Origin: Sulfurimonas sp. | GTDB taxonomy: Bacteria; Campylobacterota; Campylobacteria; Campylobacterales; Sulfurimonadaceae | Direction: 5' to 3' | Assembly (NCBI GenBank): GCA_013791885.1 | Contig: VMSZ01000038.1 | Location: 101,990-165,989, forward strand | DNA length: 64,000 nucleotides | Shown: positions 43,587-53,408 of the stretch, piece by piece | Numbering within the stretch: position 1 is the first letter of the stretch | How the letters are laid out: each line of letters starts with the position of its first letter | Translations under genes and position numbers: made by a program | The notes under the pieces: generated by a model | Databases searched by the model: none | What the model was told of the DNA's origin: nothing | What the model saw: the letters and a program-made list of their open reading frames with translations, nothing else

Positions 43587-43947
43587 GAGTTTTCTTATCG
43601 GAAATAATAGACTTGTCCCTCTGACTGATGACGCCATCAGGGGTATCTAAAAGTATTTCCACTTCGCAATCAAGATATTCCGAGGTGGAAATAGGTGTAA
43701 AATTTTTGTCCTCAAACGCAGCTTTTTTAGCGTTTTTGACAATCCCCTCAAGCAAAGAAGGGCAAGAATCGTCAGACGAAGAAGAACCTCTGAGTTTTTT
43801 ATCGAGATAGAGATTGACGGTAGAAAAGATTGGCTCGGCCAAAAGAGGGTGCTCTTCTAGAAGCGCAGACCTGTCTATGGTTCTTTGTGCTTCAAGAACT
43901 TCAGCGATGGAGTCTCTTGCTAATTGAAGTAAAACAGAACGACTCAT
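43576..43947 (-). CDS. degenerate/short AMMECR1-like protein
   Basis: A 123-residue protein matching the N-terminal two thirds of AMMECR1 (AmmeMemoRadiSam protein A): MSRSVLLQLARDSIAEVLEA, LAEPIFSTVNLYLDKKLRG and IVKNAKKAAFEDKNFTPIST follow the family order. The hallmark LRGCxG loop is replaced by LRGSSSSDDSCPS, and the last ~60 residues of the family are absent. No Memo or radical SAM partner is adjacent. It may be a lineage-specific short form rather than a pseudogene, since the frame is intact and a GAGG-type site precedes the start. Confidence 0.6.
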   Translation of the reverse strand: MSRSVLLQLARDSIAEVLEAQRTIDRSALLEEHPLLAEPIFSTVNLYLDKKLRGSSSSDDSCPSLLEGIVKNAKKAAFEDKNFTPISTSEYLDCEVEILLDTPDGVISQRDKSIISDKKTPKL

Positions 43948-43989
43948 AACAAACTCCTCATTTTAGAACTTAAAACTTCAAATTATATC

Positions 43990-45153
43990 TTATTTTAAAA
44001 CTTCTTCTTTTTTTAGTTTGTAGTTGTTTAACAATTTTATAATGACCATAACGCCAATAACCTGAAAGAGCGCAGCTAAGATTAAAGCATAGTAATGCAT
44101 AGTGTCAATAGAGTCGGCATTAAATGCCAGAGTTGCCATCGCAATAAGAAGAGTCAGCGGCATAGAGTGGCTGAGCCCCATAAGCAGGGAGTCTATGATT
44201 CCAAGTTCTTTAATAAATACAAGAGAAGCAATGACTCTCATAGCAATCATAATTCCTGTAATTGTGAGTGCCATCGTGATAAGTCCATCCATAAATACAG
44301 CTTCAAGATTAAAAGAGCTGCCAATATGGATAAAAAAGATAGGAATTAAAAATCCAAAGCCAAAAGAAGAGAGTTTCTCTGGTAAATCTTGTTTGTGTTC
44401 AAAGAATGTCGGGATAAAAATTCCCGCCAAAAAAGCCCCAAACGCAAGCTCAAGATTTAAGAAAAGCATAGCGCCAACGAGTAGGAAAAAGATGCCCATA
44501 GAGAGTCTTATATCCTGTTCTTTGTTATCATTATGCGGCATAAGCGCGGTGGAGACTTCCGGAAACCACCAAAACAGCAGCTGCATGGCACGAAAGAGCA
44601 AAAACATAAAAACTAAGAAAGCTAAAAGTGCCATAAGCGTTTGAAAGAGTCCAAGGCCAAAGCCCGAGTGTAAGGTTGCTGAGGTGATGGTTAAGAAGCC
44701 AATACTTACGACTTCCCCAATCCCGCCGGCCGTCATGGAAAGTTCTAGCCATGGGGTTTTTCCATACTCTTTGGAGAGAGTGGCGATTAGCCCTACGGAG
44801 ATAAGCGGTAAAAGAACCATAAATACGTTTCCAAGCTCGAGATACAAAGAGAAGCCTATGGAAAATGCGTACAAAATAATGAGGTAAAAAATAACCCTTC
44901 GCATCACAGCAGGGGACATTTTTATGACTTTTTTGAGGTTAATCTCAGTTCCGGCTATAAACATGAGGAATAAAAACCCAAACTCTGCAACCACGTCAAA
45001 GAGGTGTGCTTCATGCACAAAACCGACATATCCCAAAAGAGAGCCTAATATAATCTCAATAGGAGTTGTAGGAAGCTTGAGAGCTTTTGCGAAAAATGGA
45101 GAAAATATGATTATCAAAGAGATGGTAATGATAAGTACAACATTTTCGCTCAT
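43990..45153 (-). CDS. CPA2-family cation:proton antiporter (Kef-type)
   Basis: A 387-residue inner-membrane protein with about 12 hydrophobic segments and no C-terminal RCK/TrkA domain. Family features include LPTTPIEIILGSLLGYVG, FLFLMFIAGTEINLKKV, LAFGAFLAGIFIPTFF and FGFGFLIPIFFIHIG. It exchanges Na+ or K+ for protons. It starts 7 nt after the end of bioB in the same direction and so may be cotranscribed with topA–phosphoesterase–bioB. Confidence 0.87.
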   Translation of the reverse strand: MSENVVLIITISLIIIFSPFFAKALKLPTTPIEIILGSLLGYVGFVHEAHLFDVVAEFGFLFLMFIAGTEINLKKVIKMSPAVMRRVIFYLIILYAFSIGFSLYLELGNVFMVLLPLISVGLIATLSKEYGKTPWLELSMTAGGIGEVVSIGFLTITSATLHSGFGLGLFQTLMALLAFLVFMFLLFRAMQLLFWWFPEVSTALMPHNDNKEQDIRLSMGIFFLLVGAMLFLNLELAFGAFLAGIFIPTFFEHKQDLPEKLSSFGFGFLIPIFFIHIGSSFNLEAVFMDGLITMALTITGIMIAMRVIASLVFIKELGIIDSLLMGLSHSMPLTLLIAMATLAFNADSIDTMHYYALILAALFQVIGVMVIIKLLNNYKLKKEEVLK

Positions 45154-45160
45154 AGGCCCT

Positions 45161-46006
45161 CTATTTCACTTTTTTTGCAACGTTCAGATGAAGAGATTGT
45201 AGCATTTCTAAGTCTTTACTCATAACGCGACCCGCTGTTGTAAGATAATTGCCTATGACAATTGAATTTGCACCGTAGTTGAAAATCTCTTCTTGTCTCT
45301 CGCCAAACATTAACTCTCTCCCTCCTGCAACCATAATACGCTCTGCGTTTGGAAGTGTCTCCCGTGTGAGTTTTATAAGTTCAAGTGCTTCATCGACAGT
45401 GAGAGGATTTGGCTGAAGTTCCAGCGCTTCGTTATGATGGTAAAAGTTTATGGGTACAGAAGTCGGATTGAGTGATTTGAGTGACTCAAGCATAGAAATT
45501 CTGTCTTCCTGCGTTTCACCGAGACCAAAAATACCGCCTGTTATAAGAACCATTCCGGCTTTGTTAACATTCTGGCAAGTCTCATAACGCTCACTCCAAG
45601 GGTGTGTGGTACAAATCTCTTTGTAGAAACTCTCTGAAGTCTCAAGGTTGTGGTTATATGCTTTGATACCCGCTTCTTTTAAGACTAAAAGCTGTTCGAG
45701 TGTTGCTGTTCCGTTGCAGGCTATTAAACGTAACTCGGGGGCTACTTCCATAACCGCACGAGCGACATCACAAACAAACTTAAGCGTTTTATCGTTAAGC
45801 CCTTTGTCTGCTGTTACTAAACAAAAACCCAATGCTCCGTTGTCTCGCGCAGCTTTTGCCTCTTCTAAAATTCTCTCCATCGGTTTGTGCTTATAGCGCT
45901 CTATATTAGCCTTATAGCGTACACTTTGAGAGCAAAATTTGCAATCTTCGTTGCAAGTCCCGCTGTTAATATTACAAATAGAACATAAAAAAATCTCATT
46001 TGCCAT
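45161..46006 (-). CDS. bioB: biotin synthase
   Basis: A 281-residue radical SAM enzyme that inserts sulfur into dethiobiotin. The cluster motif CNEDCKFC (C-x3-C-x2-C) lies near residue 16; the [2Fe-2S] cysteines appear around FVCDVA and ACNGTATL; GGIFGLGET and VAGGRELMFG follow. This is the short Campylobacterota form beginning MANEIFLCSICNINSGTCNE. A longer frame is open upstream, but ATG 46006 with AAGGAC is the real start; it overlaps the phosphoesterase gene by 11 nt. Confidence 0.9.
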   Translation of the reverse strand: MANEIFLCSICNINSGTCNEDCKFCSQSVRYKANIERYKHKPMERILEEAKAARDNGALGFCLVTADKGLNDKTLKFVCDVARAVMEVAPELRLIACNGTATLEQLLVLKEAGIKAYNHNLETSESFYKEICTTHPWSERYETCQNVNKAGMVLITGGIFGLGETQEDRISMLESLKSLNPTSVPINFYHHNEALELQPNPLTVDEALELIKLTRETLPNAERIMVAGGRELMFGERQEEIFNYGANSIVIGNYLTTAGRVMSKDLEMLQSLHLNVAKKVK

Positions 46007-46523
46007 TTTTTGTCCTTGAATATGAAAAATGCTCTTTCTCAAAAAAATCTGTTTTTTTCTTTCTCGCATAGTAGCTGACATGAAACGCAGTTGCATCAAC
46101 TTCAAGCATAACACACTCTGAAATGGGCTTGTTTCTTGCACATGCTTCTCCGGGGTTAAGAAAAAGTGTGCCGTTAATGAGTTCTGATTTGAACTGATGC
46201 GTGTGTCCGAAAATAACGACTTCGGTGTCGGGAGTCATATAAAAAGGAAGATGCATCAGTTTAAAATTTGTATCGGCAAGTTTAAAGTAGTAAGGCTCTT
46301 GAACAAGGTTGTACTCATTGTGGTAACTCACGAGGTGTGAATCGTTGTTTCCATAAACCGCAACATAGCGTTTTCCACAGGAGCCAAGCAGGTCTAGAAT
46401 CTCTTTTTCCACAATATCTCCGGCATGAATGATAAATTCCGCGCCATCGGCAATAAGCATATCGATAATGACTTTTGCCTTCTTATATTTTTTGTGTGTG
46501 TCGGAGAGGATGCCTATTTTCAT
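45996..46523 (-). CDS. YfcE/MJ0936-type metallophosphoesterase
   Basis: A 175-residue phosphodiesterase with the calcineurin-like metal motifs: ILSDTH (residues ~4-9), HAGDIV, YGNNDSH and IFGHTH, then LNPGEACARNKP. It hydrolyses phosphodiester substrates in the cytoplasm; the natural substrate is unknown. It lies 2 nt behind topA and overlaps bioB. Confidence 0.88.
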   Translation of the reverse strand: MKIGILSDTHKKYKKAKVIIDMLIADGAEFIIHAGDIVEKEILDLLGSCGKRYVAVYGNNDSHLVSYHNEYNLVQEPYYFKLADTNFKLMHLPFYMTPDTEVVIFGHTHQFKSELINGTLFLNPGEACARNKPISECVMLEVDATAFHVSYYARKKKTDFFEKEHFSYSRTKNGK

Positions 46524-46525
46524 AA

Positions 46526-48751
46526 CTACTCCGCGATGTCCTCGCGAGGTGTTCTTGTTTTACACTTCACGCATTCGTACACTTCTTTATTTCTGTAAGT
46601 TCTAGGCGCTAAAACGCCGTCACACTTTTCTTCACTACATTTAATGGTTGTCGGTTCAAATTTAGAGATGAACTTACATTTTGGGTAATTTTCGCAGCCC
46701 CAAAACGCACCGCGACGAGACTGTTTCCAAAGAAGTTTTCCGCCACAATCCGGACATGGAATCTCAGAAGTTTTGCTCTCAACAGCCATACTTTTCGTAT
46801 TTTTACAATCAGGGTAACCGCTACATGCCAAAAACTGCCCGTTACGGCCGTTTTTGACAACCATAGCTTTGCCGCATTTGTCGCATATTTCGTCAGAAGT
46901 TTCTACTTTTTCTTCTACTTTGTTGCCTTCTTCGTCCACTTGCTCTGTGTATTTACACTTTGGAAAGCCGCTGCACGCAACAAACTGTCCAAATCTGCCA
47001 GAACGTAAAAGAAGCTCTGAACCACATTGCGGACACATACGCCCAAGCGGTTTTGCCATTTTAAGGGAAACAATTTTTTCTTTTCCCTCTTCAATCTGTT
47101 CTATAAACGGAAAGTAGAAATCACTTAAAAGTTCTTGCCAGTCTACTTCACCCTCAGCAACTTCATCAAGTTTTTCTTCCATGTTTGCCGTAAAAGAGAT
47201 GTCTACAATGTTTGAAAAGTTTTTCTCTAAGATGTCCGTTACAGTAAACGCAATCTCAGTCGGAATAATCTGCTTTTTCTCTATGGTCACATAAGTTCTT
47301 GAACTCAGCGTTGCAATAGTCGGAGCATACGTAGATGGACGCCCGACTCCTTCGCTTTCAAGCTTTTTGATAAGACTTGCCTCAGAGTAGCGAGACGGCG
47401 GCTCTGTAAAGTGCTGCTCAGGTTTAATGCTTTGAACTTCTGCTTTGTCGCCTTCTTTGAGTGTCGGAAGAAGTTTGTCTTTGTCTTCAGCACCTGTTAG
47501 CGCATAAAAACCGTCAAAAAGAAGTTTTCTGCCACTTGCACGGTAAATATTTTGGGCACCTGTAAAAGTAATGCTTTGTTGTTCAAACAGGGCATCTTCC
47601 ATTTGACATGCCATAAAACGCTCATAAATCAGGCGGTAAAGTTTAATCTCGTCCGCTTTGAGAAACTTTTGTGCAACTTCAGGAGTAAAGTGAAGCATAG
47701 TAGGACGAATAGCTTCGTGAGCTTCTTGTGCGCCTTTTGCTTTTTTACCGTAAAATTTCGGCTCGCTTGGAAGATATTTTTTGCCAAATCTGTTTTCTAT
47801 TATGCCCCGAACAGCGCCTACAGCTTCTGCAGCCATATTAAGGGAGTCTGTTCTCATGTAGGTAATAACACCTGAAGTTCCATCCGGCGTTTTTACACCC
47901 TCATACAGTGTTTGCGCGACCATCATCGTTTTTTTAGGAGTAAATCCTAATTTGCTTGAAGCTGTTTGCTGAAGCGTTGATGTCATAAATGGCGGAGGTG
48001 TCGCACTTTTTCTCTGTTTCGTCTCGATCGCTGTAATGGTAAAACTGTCTGCGTTTACGCTTTTGACAATGGCCTCAGCCTCTTTTTTGTTTTTAATAGA
48101 GAGTTTTGAGAGTTTTTCACCATTGTGTGAAATAAGTGCCGCTTCAATGTCTTTTTTGAACATCGTGTCGATCGTCCAGAACTCTTCAGGAATGAAGGCG
48201 CGAATTTCACGCTCACGGTCTACCACAAGCTTAAGTGTAGAAGACTGAACGCGTCCGCCTGAGAGTCCTTTTTGGATTTTTGAACTTAGTAGCGGAGAGA
48301 GTTTGTACCCCACAACACGGTCAAGAAGACGACGTGCCTGTTGCGCGTTTACCATATTCATATCTATTTTTCTAGCTGATTCAAGTGCATGGTTAATAGC
48401 TGTTTTTGTAATCTCGTGAAAAACAATACGTGGAAGTTCCTCAGGGTTTTTCTTAATGGCATGCGCGATATGCCAGCCAATAGCTTCACCCTCGCGGTCC
48501 TCATCGGTCGCGATATAGATAGTGTCGCACTTTTTCGCAAGAGCGGCTATCTCTTTAACAGTTGCTGCGTTTTCTTTAGCAACGCTGTAAGCGGGTACAA
48601 GGTGTTTTGTGACTTCATCTATGGTAATTCCAAAGCGGGACTTTGGCAAATCACGGATGTGACCTTTGGAGGCAATAACCTCATAATCTTTGCCCAAAAA
48701 GTTTTTGATTGTCCGAGCTTTAGCAGGTGATTCGACGATAATTAAGTTCAA
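46526..48751 (-). CDS. topA: DNA topoisomerase I
   Basis: A 741-residue type IA topoisomerase that relaxes negative supercoils. TOPRIM domain at residues 1-~115 (IVESPAKARTIKNFL, ATDEDREGEAIGWH), LSGGRVQSSTLKLVVDRE, and the catalytic Tyr in ITYMRTDS near residue 300. The C-terminus has four cysteine-ligand zinc-ribbon units: CPQC...CSGFPKC, CDKC...CSGYPDC, CPDC...CENYPKC, and a diverged fourth starting CSEEKC. First gene of a minus-strand run with the phosphoesterase, bioB and antiporter genes. Confidence 0.96.
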   Translation of the reverse strand: MNLIIVESPAKARTIKNFLGKDYEVIASKGHIRDLPKSRFGITIDEVTKHLVPAYSVAKENAATVKEIAALAKKCDTIYIATDEDREGEAIGWHIAHAIKKNPEELPRIVFHEITKTAINHALESARKIDMNMVNAQQARRLLDRVVGYKLSPLLSSKIQKGLSGGRVQSSTLKLVVDREREIRAFIPEEFWTIDTMFKKDIEAALISHNGEKLSKLSIKNKKEAEAIVKSVNADSFTITAIETKQRKSATPPPFMTSTLQQTASSKLGFTPKKTMMVAQTLYEGVKTPDGTSGVITYMRTDSLNMAAEAVGAVRGIIENRFGKKYLPSEPKFYGKKAKGAQEAHEAIRPTMLHFTPEVAQKFLKADEIKLYRLIYERFMACQMEDALFEQQSITFTGAQNIYRASGRKLLFDGFYALTGAEDKDKLLPTLKEGDKAEVQSIKPEQHFTEPPSRYSEASLIKKLESEGVGRPSTYAPTIATLSSRTYVTIEKKQIIPTEIAFTVTDILEKNFSNIVDISFTANMEEKLDEVAEGEVDWQELLSDFYFPFIEQIEEGKEKIVSLKMAKPLGRMCPQCGSELLLRSGRFGQFVACSGFPKCKYTEQVDEEGNKVEEKVETSDEICDKCGKAMVVKNGRNGQFLACSGYPDCKNTKSMAVESKTSEIPCPDCGGKLLWKQSRRGAFWGCENYPKCKFISKFEPTTIKCSEEKCDGVLAPRTYRNKEVYECVKCKTRTPREDIAE

Positions 48752-48872
48752 ATAGCGTTCCTAATATATATAGTATAGTTGTTTTTTGATTTTGGAAGTG
48801 TACCCGAAAAATATTAAATTGAGAAAAAAGAGGCGCACGAGAAAAAGATATTCATAATATTTGCAAATTCAT

Positions 48873-48899
48873 TAAAGTTATATTTTTAGTTACCGATTT
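48873..48899 (+). promoter_or_regulatory. sigma-28 (FliA) promoter of flagellin
   Basis: TAAAGTT (48873-48879) and CCGATTT (48893-48899), 13 nt apart, fit the FliA promoter pattern known from Campylobacterota flagellin genes. A leader of about 70 nt follows, with AAAAGGA before the ATG. Confidence 0.75.
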
Positions 48900-48975
48900 A
48901 GTTAACATCAAGGCAAGGATGTCAAGATACAAAATTAACTGGGGGCGTAAGGCTCTTACCCGAAAAGGATTTATT

Positions 48976-50466
48976 ATGGGATTTAGAATTAACACAAACG
49001 TTGCGGCAATGAACGCACACACAAACGCTAGTATGAACAATCGTAACATCGATAGTTCTCTTTCAAAATTAAGTTCAGGTCTTCGTATTAACTCGGCAGC
49101 AGATGATGCTTCTGGTATGTCAATCGCAGATTCACTTCGTTCACAAGCTTCGGCTCTTGGTCAAGCTATCAACAATGCAAACGATGGTATTTCAATTGCT
49201 ACAATTGCTGATAAAGCGATGGATGAGCAAATTAAAATTCTTGACACTATCAAAGTAAAAGCTACTCAAGCTGCACAAGATGGTCAAAGTTCAAGCTCTA
49301 GAAAAGCACTTCAGTCGGATATATCAAGACTTACTCAGCAACTTGATAATATAGCAACTCAAACTTCTTACAATGGTAAAAGTTTACTTTCTGGTTCATT
49401 TACAAATGCATCTTTCCAAGTAGGTGCATACAGTAATGAAACAATCGGTATGACGATTGGTGCTACATCTTCAGATAAAATAGGTCACACTCGTTTTGAG
49501 ACAAGCGATATGGGTGGAGCATCTGGAACAGGTGACGCTATAGTAGAGTTTACACGAGCAGATGGGAGTACACTTACATTGGAAACTGTTACAATTGGGT
49601 CAACTGCAGGTACAGGTATTAGCGTTTTAGCTGAAGTTATTAATAAATCTTCAAATGAAACGGGTGTAAGTGCAAGCTGGAGTTTGACTCAAACGGGAAC
49701 AGGTGCTATTGCTTCTACTGCATCGACAGGAACAGTTGCTGATATTGTAATCAATGGTACTACAGTTGCTGCTGCGGGACTTGTTTTGGAAGCCAATGAT
49801 AATAATGGTGTTCTAGTGGATTCAATTAATCAACATAAAGAGACAACAGGTGTTGTCGCAAGTGTAGATGCTAGGGGTTATTTAGAACTTACATCAACAG
49901 ATGGTAGAGCAGTAATAACTACAGGTTTAGATACTGAAGCACTTGTAGCTGATGCTACATATACAGGTCGTTTAACATTGACTGCTGCAGGTGCTGCTGA
50001 TATTCGAGTAGCGATTACTGGTACAGCAGGTGCTGACTTTGATACAGATGCTAATGCAGCGAGTCTTAGTCTTCGTGATATGATGGGTGCGATTGATAAT
50101 GCTGATGCGCTAGCAATGGGTGCATTTGCAAATGAGAATGTTATTGGAATTGATGATGATTTAGAAGCAGGTGTTGCAACATATGCCGGTGCACAAGCAA
50201 TGATGAAAATTGCTCAATCTGCTCAGGAAAAACTTGACAGTGTTCGTGCGGACATCGGTTCTGTTCAAAATCAATTTGTTGCTACTGTAAATAATATTTC
50301 AGTAACTCAAGTAAATGTTAAAGCTGCGGAATCTCAAATCCGTGACGTTGACTTTGCTCAAGAATCTGCAAACTTTGCAAAAGCTAACATCCTAGCTCAA
50401 TCAGGAAGTTATGCAATGAGTCAAGCAAACGCAGTTCAACAAAACGTTTTAAGATTGTTACAATAG
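48976..50466 (+). CDS. flagellin
   Basis: A 496-residue flagellar filament subunit. The conserved D0/D1 N-terminus (residues 1-~175: MGFRINTNVAAMNAHTNASM, GLRINSAADDASGMSIAD) and C-terminus (from ~400: QIRDVDFAQESANFAKANIL, NVLRLLQ) flank a variable surface part with two Flagellin_IN-like units (near 215-235 and 275-310). The middle is rich in Thr, Ser and Ala, hence many possible O-glycosylation sites. ATG 48976 is the real start, preceded by AAAAGGA; the frame is open 19 codons further upstream. A Maf gene for flagellin glycosylation follows. Confidence 0.96.
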   Translation: MGFRINTNVAAMNAHTNASMNNRNIDSSLSKLSSGLRINSAADDASGMSIADSLRSQASALGQAINNANDGISIATIADKAMDEQIKILDTIKVKATQAAQDGQSSSSRKALQSDISRLTQQLDNIATQTSYNGKSLLSGSFTNASFQVGAYSNETIGMTIGATSSDKIGHTRFETSDMGGASGTGDAIVEFTRADGSTLTLETVTIGSTAGTGISVLAEVINKSSNETGVSASWSLTQTGTGAIASTASTGTVADIVINGTTVAAAGLVLEANDNNGVLVDSINQHKETTGVVASVDARGYLELTSTDGRAVITTGLDTEALVADATYTGRLTLTAAGAADIRVAITGTAGADFDTDANAASLSLRDMMGAIDNADALAMGAFANENVIGIDDDLEAGVATYAGAQAMMKIAQSAQEKLDSVRADIGSVQNQFVATVNNISVTQVNVKAAESQIRDVDFAQESANFAKANILAQSGSYAMSQANAVQQNVLRLLQ

Positions 50467-50489
50467 TTATAATCTTGACCTTCTTTTTA

Positions 50490-50520
50490 GGCTGGTGAGA
50501 TTTTCTCACCGGCCTTTTTT
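50490..50520 (+). terminator. intrinsic terminator of flagellin
   Basis: An 11-bp stem GGCTGGTGAGA/TCTCACCGGCC (50490-50500, 50504-50514; one G-U pair) is followed by seven T residues. It is the strongest terminator in the window, fitting an abundant single-gene transcript. Confidence 0.92.
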
Positions 50521-50613
50521 TATTTCTCTTAGACTTCTTCTGTATGGTATGCATTTTGCTGTACATCACATAAAATCTATTCTTATAATTGTATTTTAAA
50601 CGCAAAGGTTCTC

Positions 50614-53388
50614 ATGTCATTTTTTCAAATTAATTTATCCGCAATTACTGCTAAAAATCTAAATTTTGCAAATCAGCTCTCTGATGTTGGTGAAGTTGCA
50701 GATTTTGAAATTTTTATGGATGAAAATGATGTTTCGACTTTAAATTTTGTAAATACAAAAAATTTTACACCTCTGTATGAAAACACTCCGGCACAGAGCA
50801 TAGTCAATGGTGCAGAGTACTTTAAAATGTTTGAGCAGTATCCGTACTTATATATGTATGGATTAGGCAATGGGATGTTGCTCAAACATTTACTAGAAAA
50901 TAAAAATCTTAAAAGAATTGTTGTCGTAGAGCCTGAGATGGAGTTAGCTTATGTAGTTTTACATATGGTGGATTTTTCTCAAGAACTGGAATCCGGCAGA
51001 GTAGTTCTTCTATCTGCAACTGATGTGAATTTTCCAAATATTCTCACTTTATTTAAAACACTTGATGAACAACGTTACGTGAGAGTGTACGATATGCATG
51101 TTAATACTTCTTATTATGAGAAGATACATCATGAGCATATTCAGCGCACAAATCAAATGTTTCTTGAGGCTTTGTACCATGCTATAAATAGTGTAGGGAA
51201 TGACACGATTGACGCACTTATTGGGCTGAAGCAGCATATAGCGAATCTTCCTGTATTGTTGGAGACTCCACCATTATTAGAGTTGCTTAATAAATTAAAC
51301 ACGACAGATACAGCCATTTTAGTCTCTACGGGACCATCTCTTACAAAACAACTTCCTCTTTTAAAAGAGATAGCTCCGTATGTAAGAATTATTGCAGTTG
51401 ATGCGAGTTTTCCAGTTTTATATCAGGCAGGAATTAAACCTGATGTAGTTGTTTCTATGGAACGGGTTAAGGAAAGTGCACGCTTTTTTCAACAAGTACC
51501 CAGAGAAGCTTATGAGGACGTTGTCACAGTGTTGAGTTCATTGCAGCATCAAGATGTAGTAAAAAGCCCAAAGGGAGGTACGACAACTATGAGTTTGCGT
51601 CCCCTTGGCTATATGATTGCAACCGGACCAAAAGAGTGGGGATATCTAGGTATAGGTTCGAGTGCTGCAAATATGGCGTTTGAGCTTATATATTATTCAA
51701 GATTTAAAAATTGTATTTTGATAGGACAAGATTTGGCATATGCTGAAGACGGGACTTCTCATGCAAAAGGGCACGTGTTTGGAGAAAATGATGTAAAAGT
51801 CAAAGAGAGTGATGTTTGGGTGAAGGGATGGGGCGGGACAACTGTGCGCACTAACCATAACTGGACAATGTTTCGCAATTTTTTTGAAAAAGATTTGGCA
51901 GATATCAAAGATGATATGTTAACAATAAATGCGACACAAGGCGGAGCAAGCATTTTAGGAGCAAAAGAGATAGCGTTTAGTGAAGCGATAAATTTATGTG
52001 TGAATAAAAATAGTGTAAAGAAGCCTCTCAGATTAGAAAAAATGCAAAAAAAAGAGCTGGATTTTTGTAAAAACAGAACATGGAAAAATATAGATGACAT
52101 TGTTCTTTATGTGTCAGATTTACTAGAGGAGGTTAAGACTCTTTTTCTGGATATAGCTGCCACTTGTGATGCACTTGATGCTGCAAGGGAGGTGACAAAC
52201 GCTAGAATGCAAGAGTTACTGCAACATGTCGAGCAAATAAAAGCACGTAAAGATGAAGAGATATATGAGCAGGTAGTGTGGCATATTGCTCAATCAATGA
52301 TGCTGGTTCAAGAGATGGATTTAGCACCTACTGAAGTCTATAAAGTAAAAAATGAAGAAGAAAATGAAGAAAAAATGCGAATACTTCTTCGAAGTTATAA
52401 GGCATGGCTTTTTTCTTTTGCAGGAATCATGGACGCAATACTCAAAACAATAATATATGCAAGAGCAAGAACACTTATCAATGAAGTCTCAAAGATAGAT
52501 GTTTATCTGGAAAACGAAAAAATAGACACCATAGTATGTGAAAACTTTACAGCCACAAATGGCAGAGTCTTTGATGTGGATGTACGAGGTATTTTGTATG
52601 ACGTGCCGGATGAATATCTGGATAAGAGTAATAGGATTGTTTTTAAAGATGCGAAAAATGAAAATGTTCTTCCTGCTACATTTGTGAATGTTTTTAGACG
52701 AGATGACGAGAAGTATAATGAACTTAGTTTTATGAGAAGCTTGAAAGAACCCAAAAATAAAGTAAAAGCCAAAGATCTGAATTCTAAAAATGTGATAGGA
52801 TTTTTAGCAATAAGTGAAAATCTTGAAGATCAAGATTTTATTGCTTATATTAAAGAAATCAAAAATAATTTTAGGGAAGTAAAATTAAGTGCATTCTGCT
52901 TTGATGACACGGACAATGATAAGATTGAAAGTATCTTTGCTGACATTGATATCATTAAGATAAGCACAATCTATCATATTCAAGATTATGTTGAAGTTTT
53001 GCTTGCCAATGCACAAACTAAAGTAGATTCTATGATTATAAAAAACTGTTCCTTGGACAATCTTTATGTCTCAACTCACCACCCAGATATAGAGAATCGA
53101 AAACTTAAAGAGATTAATTCACCTCAGATTGTTCAAAAATATAAGGAAAATATTGAACTATTTTCTTTATCCTTGGAAGAAATAAATAGATACAATCATC
53201 ATGCAACAATAGGAACTAAAATAATACTACAAGGAACAGGGTATGAATTTAGAGAGCAAGATTTTATAGATTTAGAACAAACAATGAAAGAAAGAAATAT
53301 GAAATTTATCTCTCTCGCATTTCAAAGTAAGCAATTTATAAAAAACAATAATAATTTAAGAACAGTACTTTATAAATTGTTATCGTAA
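50614..53388 (+). CDS. motility accessory factor (Maf) glycosyltransferase, DUF115
   Basis: A 924-residue protein. The DUF115/MptE-like core lies at about residues 205-390 (ILVSTGPSLTKQLPLLKEIA, DASFPVLYQAGIKPDVVVSM, IGSSAANMAFELIYYSRF, LIGQDLAYAEDGTSHAKG). Maf proteins transfer nonulosonic acids such as pseudaminic or legionaminic acid to flagellin Ser/Thr. Position directly behind the flagellin gene is typical. Usual length is 600-670 residues; here about 250 extra residues form a C-terminal alpha/beta region (from ~680) without a motif I recognise. Confidence 0.88.
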   Translation: MSFFQINLSAITAKNLNFANQLSDVGEVADFEIFMDENDVSTLNFVNTKNFTPLYENTPAQSIVNGAEYFKMFEQYPYLYMYGLGNGMLLKHLLENKNLKRIVVVEPEMELAYVVLHMVDFSQELESGRVVLLSATDVNFPNILTLFKTLDEQRYVRVYDMHVNTSYYEKIHHEHIQRTNQMFLEALYHAINSVGNDTIDALIGLKQHIANLPVLLETPPLLELLNKLNTTDTAILVSTGPSLTKQLPLLKEIAPYVRIIAVDASFPVLYQAGIKPDVVVSMERVKESARFFQQVPREAYEDVVTVLSSLQHQDVVKSPKGGTTTMSLRPLGYMIATGPKEWGYLGIGSSAANMAFELIYYSRFKNCILIGQDLAYAEDGTSHAKGHVFGENDVKVKESDVWVKGWGGTTVRTNHNWTMFRNFFEKDLADIKDDMLTINATQGGASILGAKEIAFSEAINLCVNKNSVKKPLRLEKMQKKELDFCKNRTWKNIDDIVLYVSDLLEEVKTLFLDIAATCDALDAAREVTNARMQELLQHVEQIKARKDEEIYEQVVWHIAQSMMLVQEMDLAPTEVYKVKNEEENEEKMRILLRSYKAWLFSFAGIMDAILKTIIYARARTLINEVSKIDVYLENEKIDTIVCENFTATNGRVFDVDVRGILYDVPDEYLDKSNRIVFKDAKNENVLPATFVNVFRRDDEKYNELSFMRSLKEPKNKVKAKDLNSKNVIGFLAISENLEDQDFIAYIKEIKNNFREVKLSAFCFDDTDNDKIESIFADIDIIKISTIYHIQDYVEVLLANAQTKVDSMIIKNCSLDNLYVSTHHPDIENRKLKEINSPQIVQKYKENIELFSLSLEEINRYNHHATIGTKIILQGTGYEFREQDFIDLEQTMKERNMKFISLAFQSKQFIKNNNNLRTVLYKLLS

Positions 53389-53408
53389 TAGAATATAAAG
53401 GATAAAAG

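Noticed and set aside
44102..44644. 180-codon + strand frame opposite the Kef-type antiporter gene
   Set aside because: Antisense shadow of a membrane protein gene with no coding signals of its own.
46007..46141. N-terminal extension of BioB from an upstream ATG
   Set aside because: The extra 45 codons lie within the phosphoesterase gene; the family starts at MANEIF, which has its own ribosome binding site.
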